Shown here one piece after another: positions 11,390 through 20,709 of a stretch of 64,000 bases of DNA. A model generated the notes under the pieces. It made no database searches and was not told the origin of the DNA. It saw only the letters and a list, made by a program, of their open reading frames with translations. Source of the stretch: UBA2357 sp041916775 (GTDB lineage Bacteria > Pseudomonadota > Gammaproteobacteria > Burkholderiales > Rhodocyclaceae); the NCBI GenBank assembly GCA_041916775.1, contig JAYRYZ010000001.1, forward strand, positions 310,001-374,000, given 5' to 3'. Made by a program: the position numbers and the translations under genes. Position 1 is the first letter of the stretch. Each line of letters begins with the position of its first letter.

Positions 11390-14300
11390 CTATCTCGCCC
11401 GATCCCCGCTGCCGGGTGCGTCCGGACCGCCCGGCAGCAGGCCGCTCATGCGCTCGACCAGGCCGGACAGGCGCTTCATCTCGTCCCACATCGCGTGATC
11501 CATGCGCATCTTGCTGTAGGTGGCGGTGACCAGTGGTGCGATGACCTTCTCGTAGATCTCGTGCATCTCGCGTAGCGTGTCTGTGAGGCAGTCCACATTG
11601 GGCGGATCGATCTCGATGTGCGGCTCGATCGCACGGATGCCGGCGGCGAGCTCCGCCAGCCCTTCTCGCAGGCTGGTTTCGAGCGCTGGTGCGGCGCGCA
11701 GGCCTTCCACCGCGCGCGCGATGTCGAGCAGCGTGCCGGCGATGCGGGTGCTGCCGTCGGTGTCGTCGCCACCCAGCTTGCGCCGGCGCACGAACTCTTC
11801 CTTGATCTCCGTCCAGCGGGCCGTTTCCTCCGCGGTCTGGCTGCCGAGCAGTTCGGCGAGCCGCAGCAGGTTCTCCTCGGCGCCGCTGGTGAGCGTCTGC
11901 GCCTCACCGCGGTAGTGGTCGCGCAGCAACGCATCGAGCTCCTCGTCTCGCATGAGCGGGGTGATCGCGGTGGCGAGCTTGGCCATGTTGCGATAGCTGC
12001 CCTGCAGCTTGAATGGCGGCTCGTTGCGATAGGCGTCGTCCTGGGCGGCCGACTCGATGTAGGCAAGATTCACCTTCAGGAGCAGGTCGCGGGCGCGGAA
12101 GAGGCGCTTCACCAGGCTCGCGAGCTCGTTGAGCTCGGCGCTGCTGTAGCCGTGACTGAAGGCGCTGTCGGCGAGGTCCTCGCCCTCGGCGAGGCGCACC
12201 AGGCGATGCACATCGGCCGGGTCGCGCGAGGCGAGCGGCAGCAGCAGCGGGTTGGCGGTGAGGCTGTTCTCGATGTACGACAGCGCGAAGAGGTCCTCAC
12301 GCCCGGCGAGGACGTCGCCCAGGTTGTAGATATCGGCGCGGTTGGCGAGCATGTCGGGGATCTTGAACACGTCGCCGGACTCGGTGTAGGGGTTGCCCGC
12401 CATCACCACCGCGAAGCGCTTGCCGCGAAGGTCGGCGGTCCATGGCGTGCCGTTCTGCACCGCCTCGATGCGGCGCGTGCCGTCGGCGAGCGCGATGAAT
12501 TTCTGCAGGAACTCCGGGTTGGTGTGCTGGATGTCATCGAGATAGAGCATCACGTTGTTGCCCATCGCGAGTCCGAGGTTGAGCTTCTCGAGCTCCTGAC
12601 GGGCGGCGCTGTGGGTGGCGCCGGCCGGGTCGATGGCGGTGACGTCGTGCCCCAGCGCCGGGCAATTGATGCGTACGAAGATCATGCCGAGGCGGTCGGC
12701 GACATACTCCATGAGCGTGGTCTTGCCGTAGCCTGGCGGCGAGATCAGCAGCAGCAGGCCGGAACGGTCGGAGCGGCTGGCATCGCCCGCGGCGCCGATC
12801 TGACGGGCGAGGTTGTTGCCGATGATGGGCAGATACACCTCGTCGATGAGGCGGTTGCGCACGAAGGAGGACAGCGGCTTGGCGCGGAACTGGTCGAGCT
12901 GCAGGCGACGCTTCTCGTCCGCGACGAGTTGCAGGCGCAAGGCCTGGAGGCGTTCGAAGGCGGGCACATGGGTCGCGCGATGCTGGCGGAAGCGGCGCCA
13001 GAAATCGTTGAGGTTGAGCGCAAGCGTGCCGCCTGCGATGCTGGCATGCTCACCCAGGAGGCCGGATACCACCTTGTCTAGCGCGACGTTGAGGCGTTTG
13101 CGCTCGCCGCTGCCCAGCCACAGCGTGGCGGCGTCCGGCACCCACGGCAGCAGCCGGTCGTGCGCCGCGCCTGACGCGTTGGCCGCCTGCTTGTCGGCCT
13201 CGGCATCGCGGTGTGCGGCAAAGGCCGAGAGCCATTGGCGTGCCAGCTGCCAACGCTCGGCCGGTGCAGCGGCTTCGAGGTCTGCACGCAGCTCGGCCAG
13301 CCGGGCACTGCGCTCCAGTTGGCGTTGCAAGTCCTCGCTCAGTGTCGCGCCGCTGCCGGCCACCACCCAGGCCTCATGGCCGCGCGGTTCGGCGATCTGT
13401 CGCACCAGGTATTGTGCCGCCTCCTGCAGCAGGGCCTCGTCCGGGGCGAAGCCGAACCCGGGCGCGAAGGTGGCGAGCTTGCGGGCCGCGTCCTGTTCCG
13501 CCTGCCGCAGCGCCGCGTCATGGCCGAACAGCGCGTGCATCTGCAGCGCGGCGCGCGCCTGGCGCTGCAGGCTGTCGCGGTCCTGCTCGAAGCCGCCGAA
13601 CTGCCAGTAGCAGAACGCGAGCGCGCGCGCCTCCGGGCCGTAGGCGAGCAGTTGCGCGTCGGCCTGCATCACGACCAGCGCGCGCAGGAGCCAGGCCGCG
13701 TCATGGTCGTGCACACCGCGCTGGTAGCCTTCCTGATAGCGGCTGGCGCTGCTGCGGCGGACCAGATCGAGGAGCGGATCGTGGCCCTCGGCGGGGCTTG
13801 CGCAGAGCGCCTGCAGGCTTGCCCAGTCGATGTCGCCACGCCCTTCCAGCGCATCGACGAGCAGGCTGCCGGCGAGGTATTCGGCGCGGCAGAGGCCGCC
13901 GCTCTCGGAGACCAACGAGACATCCCACCACGGGCGCAACGCCTCCAGCGCGGCGTCGTTCGCGGGCGCGAAGTAGTCGGTGCCGGTGAGGTGGAAGGCG
14001 AGCCCGCCCTGGCGTGGGACCAGGGTAAGGTCCAGCGTCTGGCGGTTGACGGTGAAGGCGTGGCGGCCGAAGCGCAGCGTATTGCCGTCCTCGGCGACCA
14101 GCTCGCGGCGGTCGCGTACCGCGCGCACCGCCTGGTCGCGTGCGGTACGCAGGCGGGTGTCGAGGTCGTCGGCCGCGACGCTGGCGCCCAGCGCGCGCAG
14201 CTCGGCGATCTGGCTGCGGAGCTTGGTGAGCAGCGGATCACCGGCGAAATAGCTGTGCACCTGCTCCAGCTCGCCGAACTGTGCGATCCGGCGGGGAATG

Positions 14301-16684
14301 CCTTCCAGCACCCGTGCCGCCGCATCGGCGAGGGCCTGGCTGCGGCGCTGGCGGGCCTCGCTGAGTGTCTGGCGGCGGGCCGCGACGGCTTCCACCAGCG
14401 CCTCGCGCTTGTTGGCGAGGGTTTCGATGAAGCCCTCCTGCTCGGCGAAGCGGCCCTCGATCTCTTCGAGCTGCGCGAGCAGGCGGGTCAGCGCGTCATC
14501 GCACTTCTCCGGGGTGTCGGCGAGCGCCAGCGCGTTCTCCACCGCCTGGCCGAAGAGCTGGATCTGCGCGCCGAACTCGGCGGCGGCTTCGCGGCTGCCG
14601 AGCGCACGGCCGAGCTTGCGTGCCTCGGCGCGCAGGCGATTCACCTCGGCATAGACCGCCCCGATGCCATCGAGGATGCGCGTGCGCAACAGCGCGTCGC
14701 CGCCGGGCAGGTTGCCGAGCTGCTCGGTGAGGAGGTCGAGGCCGCTGCCGGTGTCGTCCAGCAGCTTGACCTGCGCCGCGATCTCGCTGCTGTTCGCAGC
14801 CTGCGGCAGGGTGGCGGCGACCTGCGCGAGGGTGCTGCGGTAGCCGTCGAAGGCGTGCTCTTCCGACAGGAAGCGCAGGGCGCGCTCGGAGACGCGCTGC
14901 TGCGCCTCGTCCACCGCGGCTTCGAGCGCGGCGATACCGGGGATGTCGGCGTAGCGCAGCTCGCGCAGCATCTGCAGCCGTCCGCGTTGCTCGCGCAGCT
15001 GGCCGAGGGCGCGGACGAAGTCGTCCGGCTTCTGCCACAACATGCCGGCGATGCGGGTCATCAGCTCGCGCTGGGCCAGCTCGGCGGTGTCGAGTGCCTG
15101 TCGGGTGTCGCGGCGGATGCTCTCGATCTTCTCGAACTCGTCGAGCGTGTTGCGCGCGCCGTCCTGGATGGCGCGGACATCCTCGGCGAGCTTGCCGGCT
15201 TCATCCGAATCCAGCCAGAAGTAGGCGTCCAGCGCGCGGCCGCAGTGGCGGATGAGCGCGTCGTAGGCGTTGCGGGTCGGCGTCTGCTCGGCCACCGCGC
15301 GTGCGATCGCGGTGAGCTCGGCGATGCCGCGCACCAGCTCAGGGTTGCCGATGCGGGCGAAGAAGCCCTGGCTGCTGCGCTCGGCGGTGGCGTGCTCCTC
15401 GCTCACGTAGGGTGTCTGCCAGAGCTGCATCGGGTGGTTGCGCGTGGCGTCCGGCCCCTCGGCCTGGAACACCAGCATGCGGCCATCCTCGAAGCGCGCG
15501 TAGCCGTTGCAGAGAATGGGCGTGGTGAGCGACTTCTCGATCAGGTTGTAGGAGAAGAGCGCGTAGTGGCCCACGCCGGGTTGGTAGAACACGTACAGCA
15601 CGTCCTCGCCATTGGGCGAGCGCAGCATGCGCTTGAAGCGCAGCCCGTCGCGCATCTCGGCGGGCAGGTCGAAGCGCTTGGTCTCGCCCGACTGCAGGTA
15701 GTAGCCGCCGGGAAAGATGATGCCGTGATCCTCGGGCAGCTGGATGCACGAGCGGCCGATGGCATCGATGCGGGTGGCGGTGAGGGTGCGGGTGTTGAAC
15801 ACCAGGTAGCGCTCGTCCTTCTCGCGATACGGACGGATGCGCAGGAGGATCAGCGATCCGATGCGGGCGTAGGCGATCTCGGCATCGGTGAGCGACTGGC
15901 TCCTGTCCTCGACCGGCTCGGAATAGATACCGAGGCCGGATTCGGTGTTGTTCTCGACCTTGATCGTGAGATCACCGCCGATCGTCTCGACGAACACGGT
16001 GTCGAGGATGTTCACATGCGGATGGCGCCCGCCGACATGGTTGTCGCGGGTGGTCTGGGTCCATTCGAAATCGTGCGTCGGGGGCAGGGCGATGTCGCGT
16101 TCGCCGCGATTGTCGATGTAGCTCAGACGCCCGCCCGGTTCGACGCTCCAGCGGAACACGCGCAGGTCGGTCGCCTGCTGGCCGATCTGGAACGCCGCCA
16201 GCAGCTTGTGCTGGTGCACACGCAGCTGGATCAGGCTGGCCTGCCTGTAATAGGTGTAGAGCTCGCGGAAATCGGCGACGAAGCGTGTGTCGTCGAGAAA
16301 GCTGCCGGCAATCGGCACGGCGAGCAGATCCTCGCTGCCCGGGCCGCCTTCCTCGTCCAACCGGTAGAGTCCGAACACGTCCGAGACCGCGGTCTCCTTG
16401 CGCAGTCCGATGAAGACGTTGTAGCCGAACAGCAGCAGGTCGCCGATGCGCACCAGGTCGCGGGCGATGCAGTTGTTCTCGGTACGTGCGCGGGTGCGCC
16501 CGATCAGCGCCTGCTCGGCGCGGCCGAACTCCTCCAGCCGCGCCGTGTTGAGCGCCGTGGTCTTGCGCAGCAGCTGGCCGCCGAGGTCGGTGAGGCGCTT
16601 CTTCAGCAGGGCATAGCTGCCGCTGTCGGCGACGAGCGCCTCGGTGGCGTCGGCTGCAACGGCGGCGCTGGCTTGGTCGGACAT
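11390..16684 (-). CDS. Giant AAA+ ATPase, DUF3686/'DNA repair ATPase' type
   Basis: The 1764-aa protein is the last gene of the PspA-flotillin operon. The N-terminal third (about 1-470) is a beta-rich region of the kind annotated DUF3686. Residues about 470-850 are Glu/Ala/Arg-rich and probably coiled coil. The C-terminal part has an AAA+ module: Walker A SPPGYGKTTLM near residue 1320, Walker B MLYLDDIQH near 1380 and a sensor-1-like VVMAGNPYTESGD near 1430. The 'DNA repair' name is a database convention and nothing here shows a DNA-binding domain. With its neighbours a chaperone-like membrane-associated ATPase fits better (inference). The gap to the flotillin gene is 86 bases. The TAG stop faces the argJ stop. 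Confidence 0.8.
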   Translation of the reverse strand: MSDQASAAVAADATEALVADSGSYALLKKRLTDLGGQLLRKTTALNTARLEEFGRAEQALIGRTRARTENNCIARDLVRIGDLLLFGYNVFIGLRKETAVSDVFGLYRLDEEGGPGSEDLLAVPIAGSFLDDTRFVADFRELYTYYRQASLIQLRVHQHKLLAAFQIGQQATDLRVFRWSVEPGGRLSYIDNRGERDIALPPTHDFEWTQTTRDNHVGGRHPHVNILDTVFVETIGGDLTIKVENNTESGLGIYSEPVEDRSQSLTDAEIAYARIGSLILLRIRPYREKDERYLVFNTRTLTATRIDAIGRSCIQLPEDHGIIFPGGYYLQSGETKRFDLPAEMRDGLRFKRMLRSPNGEDVLYVFYQPGVGHYALFSYNLIEKSLTTPILCNGYARFEDGRMLVFQAEGPDATRNHPMQLWQTPYVSEEHATAERSSQGFFARIGNPELVRGIAELTAIARAVAEQTPTRNAYDALIRHCGRALDAYFWLDSDEAGKLAEDVRAIQDGARNTLDEFEKIESIRRDTRQALDTAELAQRELMTRIAGMLWQKPDDFVRALGQLREQRGRLQMLRELRYADIPGIAALEAAVDEAQQRVSERALRFLSEEHAFDGYRSTLAQVAATLPQAANSSEIAAQVKLLDDTGSGLDLLTEQLGNLPGGDALLRTRILDGIGAVYAEVNRLRAEARKLGRALGSREAAAEFGAQIQLFGQAVENALALADTPEKCDDALTRLLAQLEEIEGRFAEQEGFIETLANKREALVEAVAARRQTLSEARQRRSQALADAAARVLEGIPRRIAQFGELEQVHSYFAGDPLLTKLRSQIAELRALGASVAADDLDTRLRTARDQAVRAVRDRRELVAEDGNTLRFGRHAFTVNRQTLDLTLVPRQGGLAFHLTGTDYFAPANDAALEALRPWWDVSLVSESGGLCRAEYLAGSLLVDALEGRGDIDWASLQALCASPAEGHDPLLDLVRRSSASRYQEGYQRGVHDHDAAWLLRALVVMQADAQLLAYGPEARALAFCYWQFGGFEQDRDSLQRQARAALQMHALFGHDAALRQAEQDAARKLATFAPGFGFAPDEALLQEAAQYLVRQIAEPRGHEAWVVAGSGATLSEDLQRQLERSARLAELRADLEAAAPAERWQLARQWLSAFAAHRDAEADKQAANASGAAHDRLLPWVPDAATLWLGSGERKRLNVALDKVVSGLLGEHASIAGGTLALNLNDFWRRFRQHRATHVPAFERLQALRLQLVADEKRRLQLDQFRAKPLSSFVRNRLIDEVYLPIIGNNLARQIGAAGDASRSDRSGLLLLISPPGYGKTTLMEYVADRLGMIFVRINCPALGHDVTAIDPAGATHSAARQELEKLNLGLAMGNNVMLYLDDIQHTNPEFLQKFIALADGTRRIEAVQNGTPWTADLRGKRFAVVMAGNPYTESGDVFKIPDMLANRADIYNLGDVLAGREDLFALSYIENSLTANPLLLPLASRDPADVHRLVRLAEGEDLADSAFSHGYSSAELNELASLVKRLFRARDLLLKVNLAYIESAAQDDAYRNEPPFKLQGSYRNMAKLATAITPLMRDEELDALLRDHYRGEAQTLTSGAEENLLRLAELLGSQTAEETARWTEIKEEFVRRRKLGGDDTDGSTRIAGTLLDIARAVEGLRAAPALETSLREGLAELAAGIRAIEPHIEIDPPNVDCLTDTLREMHEIYEKVIAPLVTATYSKMRMDHAMWDEMKRLSGLVERMSGLLPGGPDAPGSGDRAR

Positions 16685-16770
16685 GGTCGTTCGTTTCCGT
16701 TGGCGAGGTCGTCACTGAGCGGGCGCTGGCGGTCGCAGCACCCGCTCCGGATTGCGCATGGCGTGCGCGA

Positions 16771-18879
16771 CTACGGCTTGCCGCGGAAGCCGTCCAGCAG
16801 CGTCTGCAGTGCGGCCTTCTGACTGTCGTTGCCGTCGCGCAGCACCTTGGTCAGGAGTGCAGCGACCGAGAGGTTCTGCAGCTCGCCCGATGCGCCACCC
16901 AGCGCGCCGACGATGTCGCGCACGTCGCTCACCATGTCGCGCTCGCCATCGAGGTGATCCTTCAGGCCGATCTGCAGCGTCTGGCTCTTGGCGATCGCAC
17001 CGTCTATGCCCTTGCCCACGGACAGCGCGTTGACGAAGCGGTCGAAGTAATCGCCCTGGCCGCCGACGATGTCGATCTTCGCGTTGGCGAGCGCAGTGCC
17101 GAGCACGTCCGCCTGCTCGCGGGCGATGGAGGTCTGGGCGTCGATGGCCTTGAGGGTCTCGACGTGCGCGTTCTCCAGGCGCATGCGGAATTCCTCGTGG
17201 GCGCGGGTGTCCTCGCTCATCGCCTTCATCGCCTCGAACTTCTCGCGCAGGCCCTTGGCCTCGGCGTTGAAGCGGGCCTCGACCACCTGCGCCTCGGCCA
17301 GTCCGATCTTGATCACCGCGTCGGCGTCGGCCGCCTTGACGCCGACATCGGCAAGCCCCATGCGCTCCTTGCCCTCGGCTTCGGCGCTCAGGCGCGCCTG
17401 CAGCGCTTCGGCTTCGGCATGGCCGTACTTCACCACCGCTTCGGCCTCGGCGATCTTCACCTTGGCATCGACCAGACCCTGCTTCTCGCGGGCGTCGGCG
17501 GTCACCATCATGACCTTCGCTTCGGCAAGACCCTCGGCCGCGGTCATGGCCTCGATGCCCTCTGCTTCGCGCTTCTTCGCCTCCGCCTGCTTCTCGGCGA
17601 TCTTCAGGCGCGCCTCGGCCATCGTCAGCTCTTCGGACGCGGCGTGGCGGGCGCGGCGTTCGAGCGCTTCGGCGGCCTTGACCTCCATGATCATCTTTTC
17701 CTCGGCCTGGCCTTCGGCGAGAATGATGGTCGATTTCTTGGTGCGATCGGCTTCGGCGAGCACGCGCAGCTCCTTGATCGCCTCTTCCTGTTCCGCGACG
17801 GTGCGCTCGACCACGATGCGCTCGCGCACCACGTCGGCGATCGCCTTCTTCTGCACCTCCACCGCACGATCCTTGTCGATGCGCTGCAGAGTGACTTCCT
17901 TCTCGCGGTCGACCACCTCCAGCTCACGTGCGCGGATGACCTTCTCTTCCTCGATCGCCACGGCGCGCAGGCGGTTGTTCTCGGCGACTTCCTTCTCGCG
18001 CAGCACGTTCTCCTGCTGCACGGTGATGAGCTGTTCGGCCTGCAGGCGGGCGAGCTCGGCCTTGGCGTGTTCTTCCGAGCGGATGCGTTGGGTTTCGGCC
18101 TGCTCGCGGGCCTTCACCGATTCGACCTCGCGGGACTGGCGCGCCTCGGCGTCGGCCTGCTGGCGCTCGAGCTCGAGCAGCGCCTCGCGCGTCTCGACGT
18201 CCTTCTTCTTGATCTGCATCTCCTCGTTGCGACGCAGCTCGTTGGTGCGCACGTTTTCCGCGGCGGTGAGCTCGGTGATCTTCTTGATGCCCTGGGCGTC
18301 GAGGATGTTGCTCGGGTCGAGCTTGGAGAGCGGGGTTTGCTCGAGGTAGTCGATCGCCGCATCCTCCAGCACGTAGCCCGAGAGGTCGTCGCCGATCTGC
18401 GCGATGATCTCGTCGCGGAAGCGGTCGCGCGCCTGATAGAGCTCGACGAACTCCATCGACTTGCCCACCGTCTTGAGTGCCTCGGAGAACTTGGCGGAGA
18501 AGAGCTCCTCCAGCGTCTCGGGGTTGGAGGCGCGGGCGCAGCCGATGCCCTGCGCAACCTTGAGCACGTCCTCGGCGGTCTTGTTCACCCGCACGAAGAA
18601 CTTCACCTTGATGTCGGCGCGGATGTTGTCCTGGCAGATCAGTCCGTCGTGCCCGGTGCGGTCGATCTCGACCGTCTTGAGCGCGATGTCCATCATCTCG
18701 GCCTTGTGGATGATGGGATACACCATGCGGCCGGTGAAGGTGACGTCCGGCTCGCTGTTGAGGGTGTTGACGATCATTGCGTAGCCTTGCTCGACCTTGC
18801 GGTAGAACTTCGCAAGCATCACGAACAGGCTGAGCACGATGAAGGCCACGATGCCGGTGACGATCAGGATGAGCTCCAT
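16771..18879 (-). CDS. Flotillin/SPFH family protein, YqiK type
   Basis: The 702-aa protein has an N-terminal membrane helix (about residues 2-24, LILIVTGIVAFIVLSLF), an SPFH/band-7 domain (about 30-230) and a long Glu/Ala/Lys-rich coiled coil (about 230-600, rich in AEAxA repeats) that is typical of flotillins. The C-terminal part is less charged. Flotillins oligomerise into membrane scaffolds that organise fluid microdomains. Start ATG 18879 has AGGGGA just upstream; further in-frame sequence before it is not flotillin-like. It follows a YqiJ-like gene, the same pairing as E. coli yqiJ-yqiK, which supports the YqiK assignment. It sits inside a PspA-containing operon. Confidence 0.9.
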   Translation of the reverse strand: MELILIVTGIVAFIVLSLFVMLAKFYRKVEQGYAMIVNTLNSEPDVTFTGRMVYPIIHKAEMMDIALKTVEIDRTGHDGLICQDNIRADIKVKFFVRVNKTAEDVLKVAQGIGCARASNPETLEELFSAKFSEALKTVGKSMEFVELYQARDRFRDEIIAQIGDDLSGYVLEDAAIDYLEQTPLSKLDPSNILDAQGIKKITELTAAENVRTNELRRNEEMQIKKKDVETREALLELERQQADAEARQSREVESVKAREQAETQRIRSEEHAKAELARLQAEQLITVQQENVLREKEVAENNRLRAVAIEEEKVIRARELEVVDREKEVTLQRIDKDRAVEVQKKAIADVVRERIVVERTVAEQEEAIKELRVLAEADRTKKSTIILAEGQAEEKMIMEVKAAEALERRARHAASEELTMAEARLKIAEKQAEAKKREAEGIEAMTAAEGLAEAKVMMVTADAREKQGLVDAKVKIAEAEAVVKYGHAEAEALQARLSAEAEGKERMGLADVGVKAADADAVIKIGLAEAQVVEARFNAEAKGLREKFEAMKAMSEDTRAHEEFRMRLENAHVETLKAIDAQTSIAREQADVLGTALANAKIDIVGGQGDYFDRFVNALSVGKGIDGAIAKSQTLQIGLKDHLDGERDMVSDVRDIVGALGGASGELQNLSVAALLTKVLRDGNDSQKAALQTLLDGFRGKP

Positions 18880-18896
18880 GGTTTCCCCTTTGTGAG

Positions 18897-18914
18897 GGCC
18901 GGCATGCGCCGGCC
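18897..18914 (-). other. Hairpin between the YqiJ-like and flotillin genes
   Basis: GGCCGGC at 18897-18903 pairs perfectly with GCCGGCC at 18908-18914 around an ATGC loop. It lies in the 85-base gap between two genes of the minus-strand operon, 18 bases before the flotillin start. No T-run follows on the minus strand, so it is not an intrinsic terminator. It could be an RNA processing or stability element, or chance in GC-rich DNA. Confidence 0.35.
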
Positions 18915-18964
18915 GGAAAGTGTGAAGGCGAGGGTGGTGAGAGTCGGTCTTGCGGACGAGGGGG

Positions 18965-19594
18965 TCAGGCCTCGGCCTGCACCCGGTAGCGTGCCGAGGC
19001 CGGGTCGTAGTCGATGATGATGGCCGTGCCACCGCGCTTGAGCGTGTTGGGCGAATCCGCCACGACCCGGATGTTGATCGATGCGCCGCCCGTCTCCACC
19101 TCGGCGCGGCCAAAGGATTCATCCACCTTGCCGGTGAGGATGCGGCAGCTGCGCCCGACCAGCGAGGCGTTGGAGACTGCGCTGTGGGTGACGAACAGCC
19201 GGCGCATCGGGCGGATCGCGATCGCGGTGAGCGGGATCGACACCGTGATCGCCACGAGCAGCGCCACGGTGCCCGCAACGAGGCTCAGTATCGCGGTGGG
19301 AACCAGCGGCAGCAGCCACAGCCCGGCGGCGCAGGTGATCGTCCAGCCGGTCAGCACGAGCAGGCTGGCGACGATGGAGAACGGTACGCCACCCAGGCCG
19401 AAGGCCACCAGCTTCGCGGCGATCGAGTCGATCTCGCCGAGATCGGCATCTGCGTCGAGCTCGAGCGCAGGACCGCCGTGCTCGAAGTCGACGAGGCCAA
19501 CCAGGGCCAGCAACCAGTAGATCAGCACCACCCCGAGCAGCACCGTGTAGATCGCGGCGGGATAGCTGATGACGACATCGGTGAGGCTGGGCAT
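18965..19594 (-). CDS. YqiJ-type membrane protein with OB-fold domain
   Basis: The 209-aa product matches E. coli YqiJ in length and plan. It has a hydrophobic segment near residues 10-30, an acidic stretch (ELDADADLGEID), two or three further membrane segments (about 55-130), then a soluble beta-rich OB-like domain (about 140-205, ASLVGRSCRILTGKV...). OB-fold NfeD-like proteins are the usual partners of flotillins, and the next gene is a flotillin. Start ATG 19594 (MPSLTDVV) is chosen because the longer in-frame extension is not hydrophobic and overlaps the upstream gene. It lies 52 bases after that gene. Confidence 0.78.
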   Translation of the reverse strand: MPSLTDVVISYPAAIYTVLLGVVLIYWLLALVGLVDFEHGGPALELDADADLGEIDSIAAKLVAFGLGGVPFSIVASLLVLTGWTITCAAGLWLLPLVPTAILSLVAGTVALLVAITVSIPLTAIAIRPMRRLFVTHSAVSNASLVGRSCRILTGKVDESFGRAEVETGGASINIRVVADSPNTLKRGGTAIIIDYDPASARYRVQAEA

Positions 19595-19646
19595 GGTGCG
19601 TATGGTCCTGTGTTGCGGCTTCGTCAGCGGCTTGCGGTGAGCGGCC

Positions 19647-20000
19647 TCACGGTTCGCAGCCTGCATCGGCCGTGTTGCCGGCGCGTGACCGCGCAAAGGC
19701 GATCAAGGCCTCGGTGACGCGCTCCTTGATCGCGAGGCGGTCTTCGGCGGGAAGCCCGAAGCGCGCCGCCAGCAGCTGGTAGTCGGCCTCGGTGAGCGAC
19801 ACCGTGAGGCGCGGGCGCTTGGGTCGCCGCGTCACCGACAGACCGAGCAGCTGGCGGATCTGGTCCGGCGTCGACAGGTTGCTCTCGAACGCGGCGTGGC
19901 GTACCGCCTCCAGCACCGCGTTCTCGACATCGAAGGCCACCTGCACCGCGCGGATCGCAGCGTCCGAACCCTGCCAGCGGGCGGGTTTGTCGCGACTCAC
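19647..20000 (-). CDS. Small ribbon-helix-helix-like protein in the PspA operon
   Basis: I do not recognise a named family. The 117-aa product starts at GTG 20000, overlapping the pspA stop (GTGA), so it is clearly in the operon. Residues 63-105 read as a basic lead (RRPKRPR), a short strand RLTVSLT, a helix EADYQLLAARF and a second helix IKERVTEALIAFA, the order expected of a ribbon-helix-helix DNA-binding fold. The N-terminal half is helical. An autoregulator of the operon would fit the paired palindromes upstream of the first gene, but that is inference; it could instead be a PspA adaptor. Confidence 0.6.
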   Translation of the reverse strand: MSRDKPARWQGSDAAIRAVQVAFDVENAVLEAVRHAAFESNLSTPDQIRQLLGLSVTRRPKRPRLTVSLTEADYQLLAARFGLPAEDRLAIKERVTEALIAFARSRAGNTADAGCEP

Positions 20001-20698
20001 GCCGCCCCCTGATCCTTGCGTGCGCGGATGCGGGCCATCACCTGGCGCTTGCGCTCGGCGTCGCCGCCGATGCCGGCGTCGGCGAGCTTGGTCTCGAGCG
20101 CGCGGGTTCCGGTCTCCTTGTCCAACGTCTCGGCCGCAGCGAGGCGGTCGGCCATCTCCTCGTGGCGGCGCTTGATGCGCTCCAGCGAGTCCTTGGCATT
20201 GGAGAGCTTGGAGCCGCTCGCGACGATGCTGTCGGAGATCGAGCGGGTGGCCTTGTAGACGCTCTCGGTGGTGCGTGCCATCGCCACCTCGCGCTCGTGC
20301 TCGCGCACCTTGGTCTCGGCGGTGCTGATCATGTCCCTGAGCTTGCCGACCTGCAGGGCGTAATCTGCATGCGCGCGCGTCTGCTCGTCGAGCTCGGCTT
20401 CCGTGGCTGCGATCTTTGCGGCAACTTCCTCGGCCAGGTCGTCGCGGCTCTTCTCCAGCGCCTCCAGCGCCAGGCCCTCGAGGCGGACGATCTCCTTGCG
20501 GATGCGCTCGATCTCGCGGGCGCTCTGCATCTCCTTCGCCATCACGCCGGTGAGGTCGTTCCTGGCCTTGAGGATGGCGTTGCGTGCGTCGATGATCTCC
20601 TGCTCGTAGATGCGGGTGGCGTTGGCGTCGACCACGCTCTCGCCGATTTCACGTGCGCTGCCGCGCACCAGGGTGAGGATCTTTCCCAAAACGCTCAT
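19997..20698 (-). CDS. pspA: PspA/IM30 family protein
   Basis: The 233-aa protein is an almost wholly helical coiled coil with the PspA/IM30 plan (MSVLGKILTLVRGSARE start, long heptad regions, Glu/Arg-rich). Family members are ESCRT-III-like; they bind stressed inner membrane and protect the proton-motive force. It resembles the YjfJ-type paralogue because it follows a YjfI/DUF2170 gene rather than a pspF-pspBC set. Start ATG 20698 has a strong GGAGG. Only 11 bases separate it from the upstream gene, and it overlaps the next one by four. No sigma-54 site was seen, unlike the classical psp operon. Confidence 0.92.
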   Translation of the reverse strand: MSVLGKILTLVRGSAREIGESVVDANATRIYEQEIIDARNAILKARNDLTGVMAKEMQSAREIERIRKEIVRLEGLALEALEKSRDDLAEEVAAKIAATEAELDEQTRAHADYALQVGKLRDMISTAETKVREHEREVAMARTTESVYKATRSISDSIVASGSKLSNAKDSLERIKRRHEEMADRLAAAETLDKETGTRALETKLADAGIGGDAERKRQVMARIRARKDQGAA

Positions 20699-20709
20699 GT
20701 TCGCCTCCT

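Noticed and set aside
13211..16822. Plus-strand open frame of about 1200 codons opposite the giant ATPase
   Set aside because: No domain or ribosome site is visible; the codon bias matches an antisense shadow, and the minus-strand AAA+ motifs are clear.
16954..19017. Plus-strand open frame opposite the flotillin gene
   Set aside because: Leu/Gly/His repeats mirror the Glu/Ala coiled coil coded on the minus strand, so it is a shadow.
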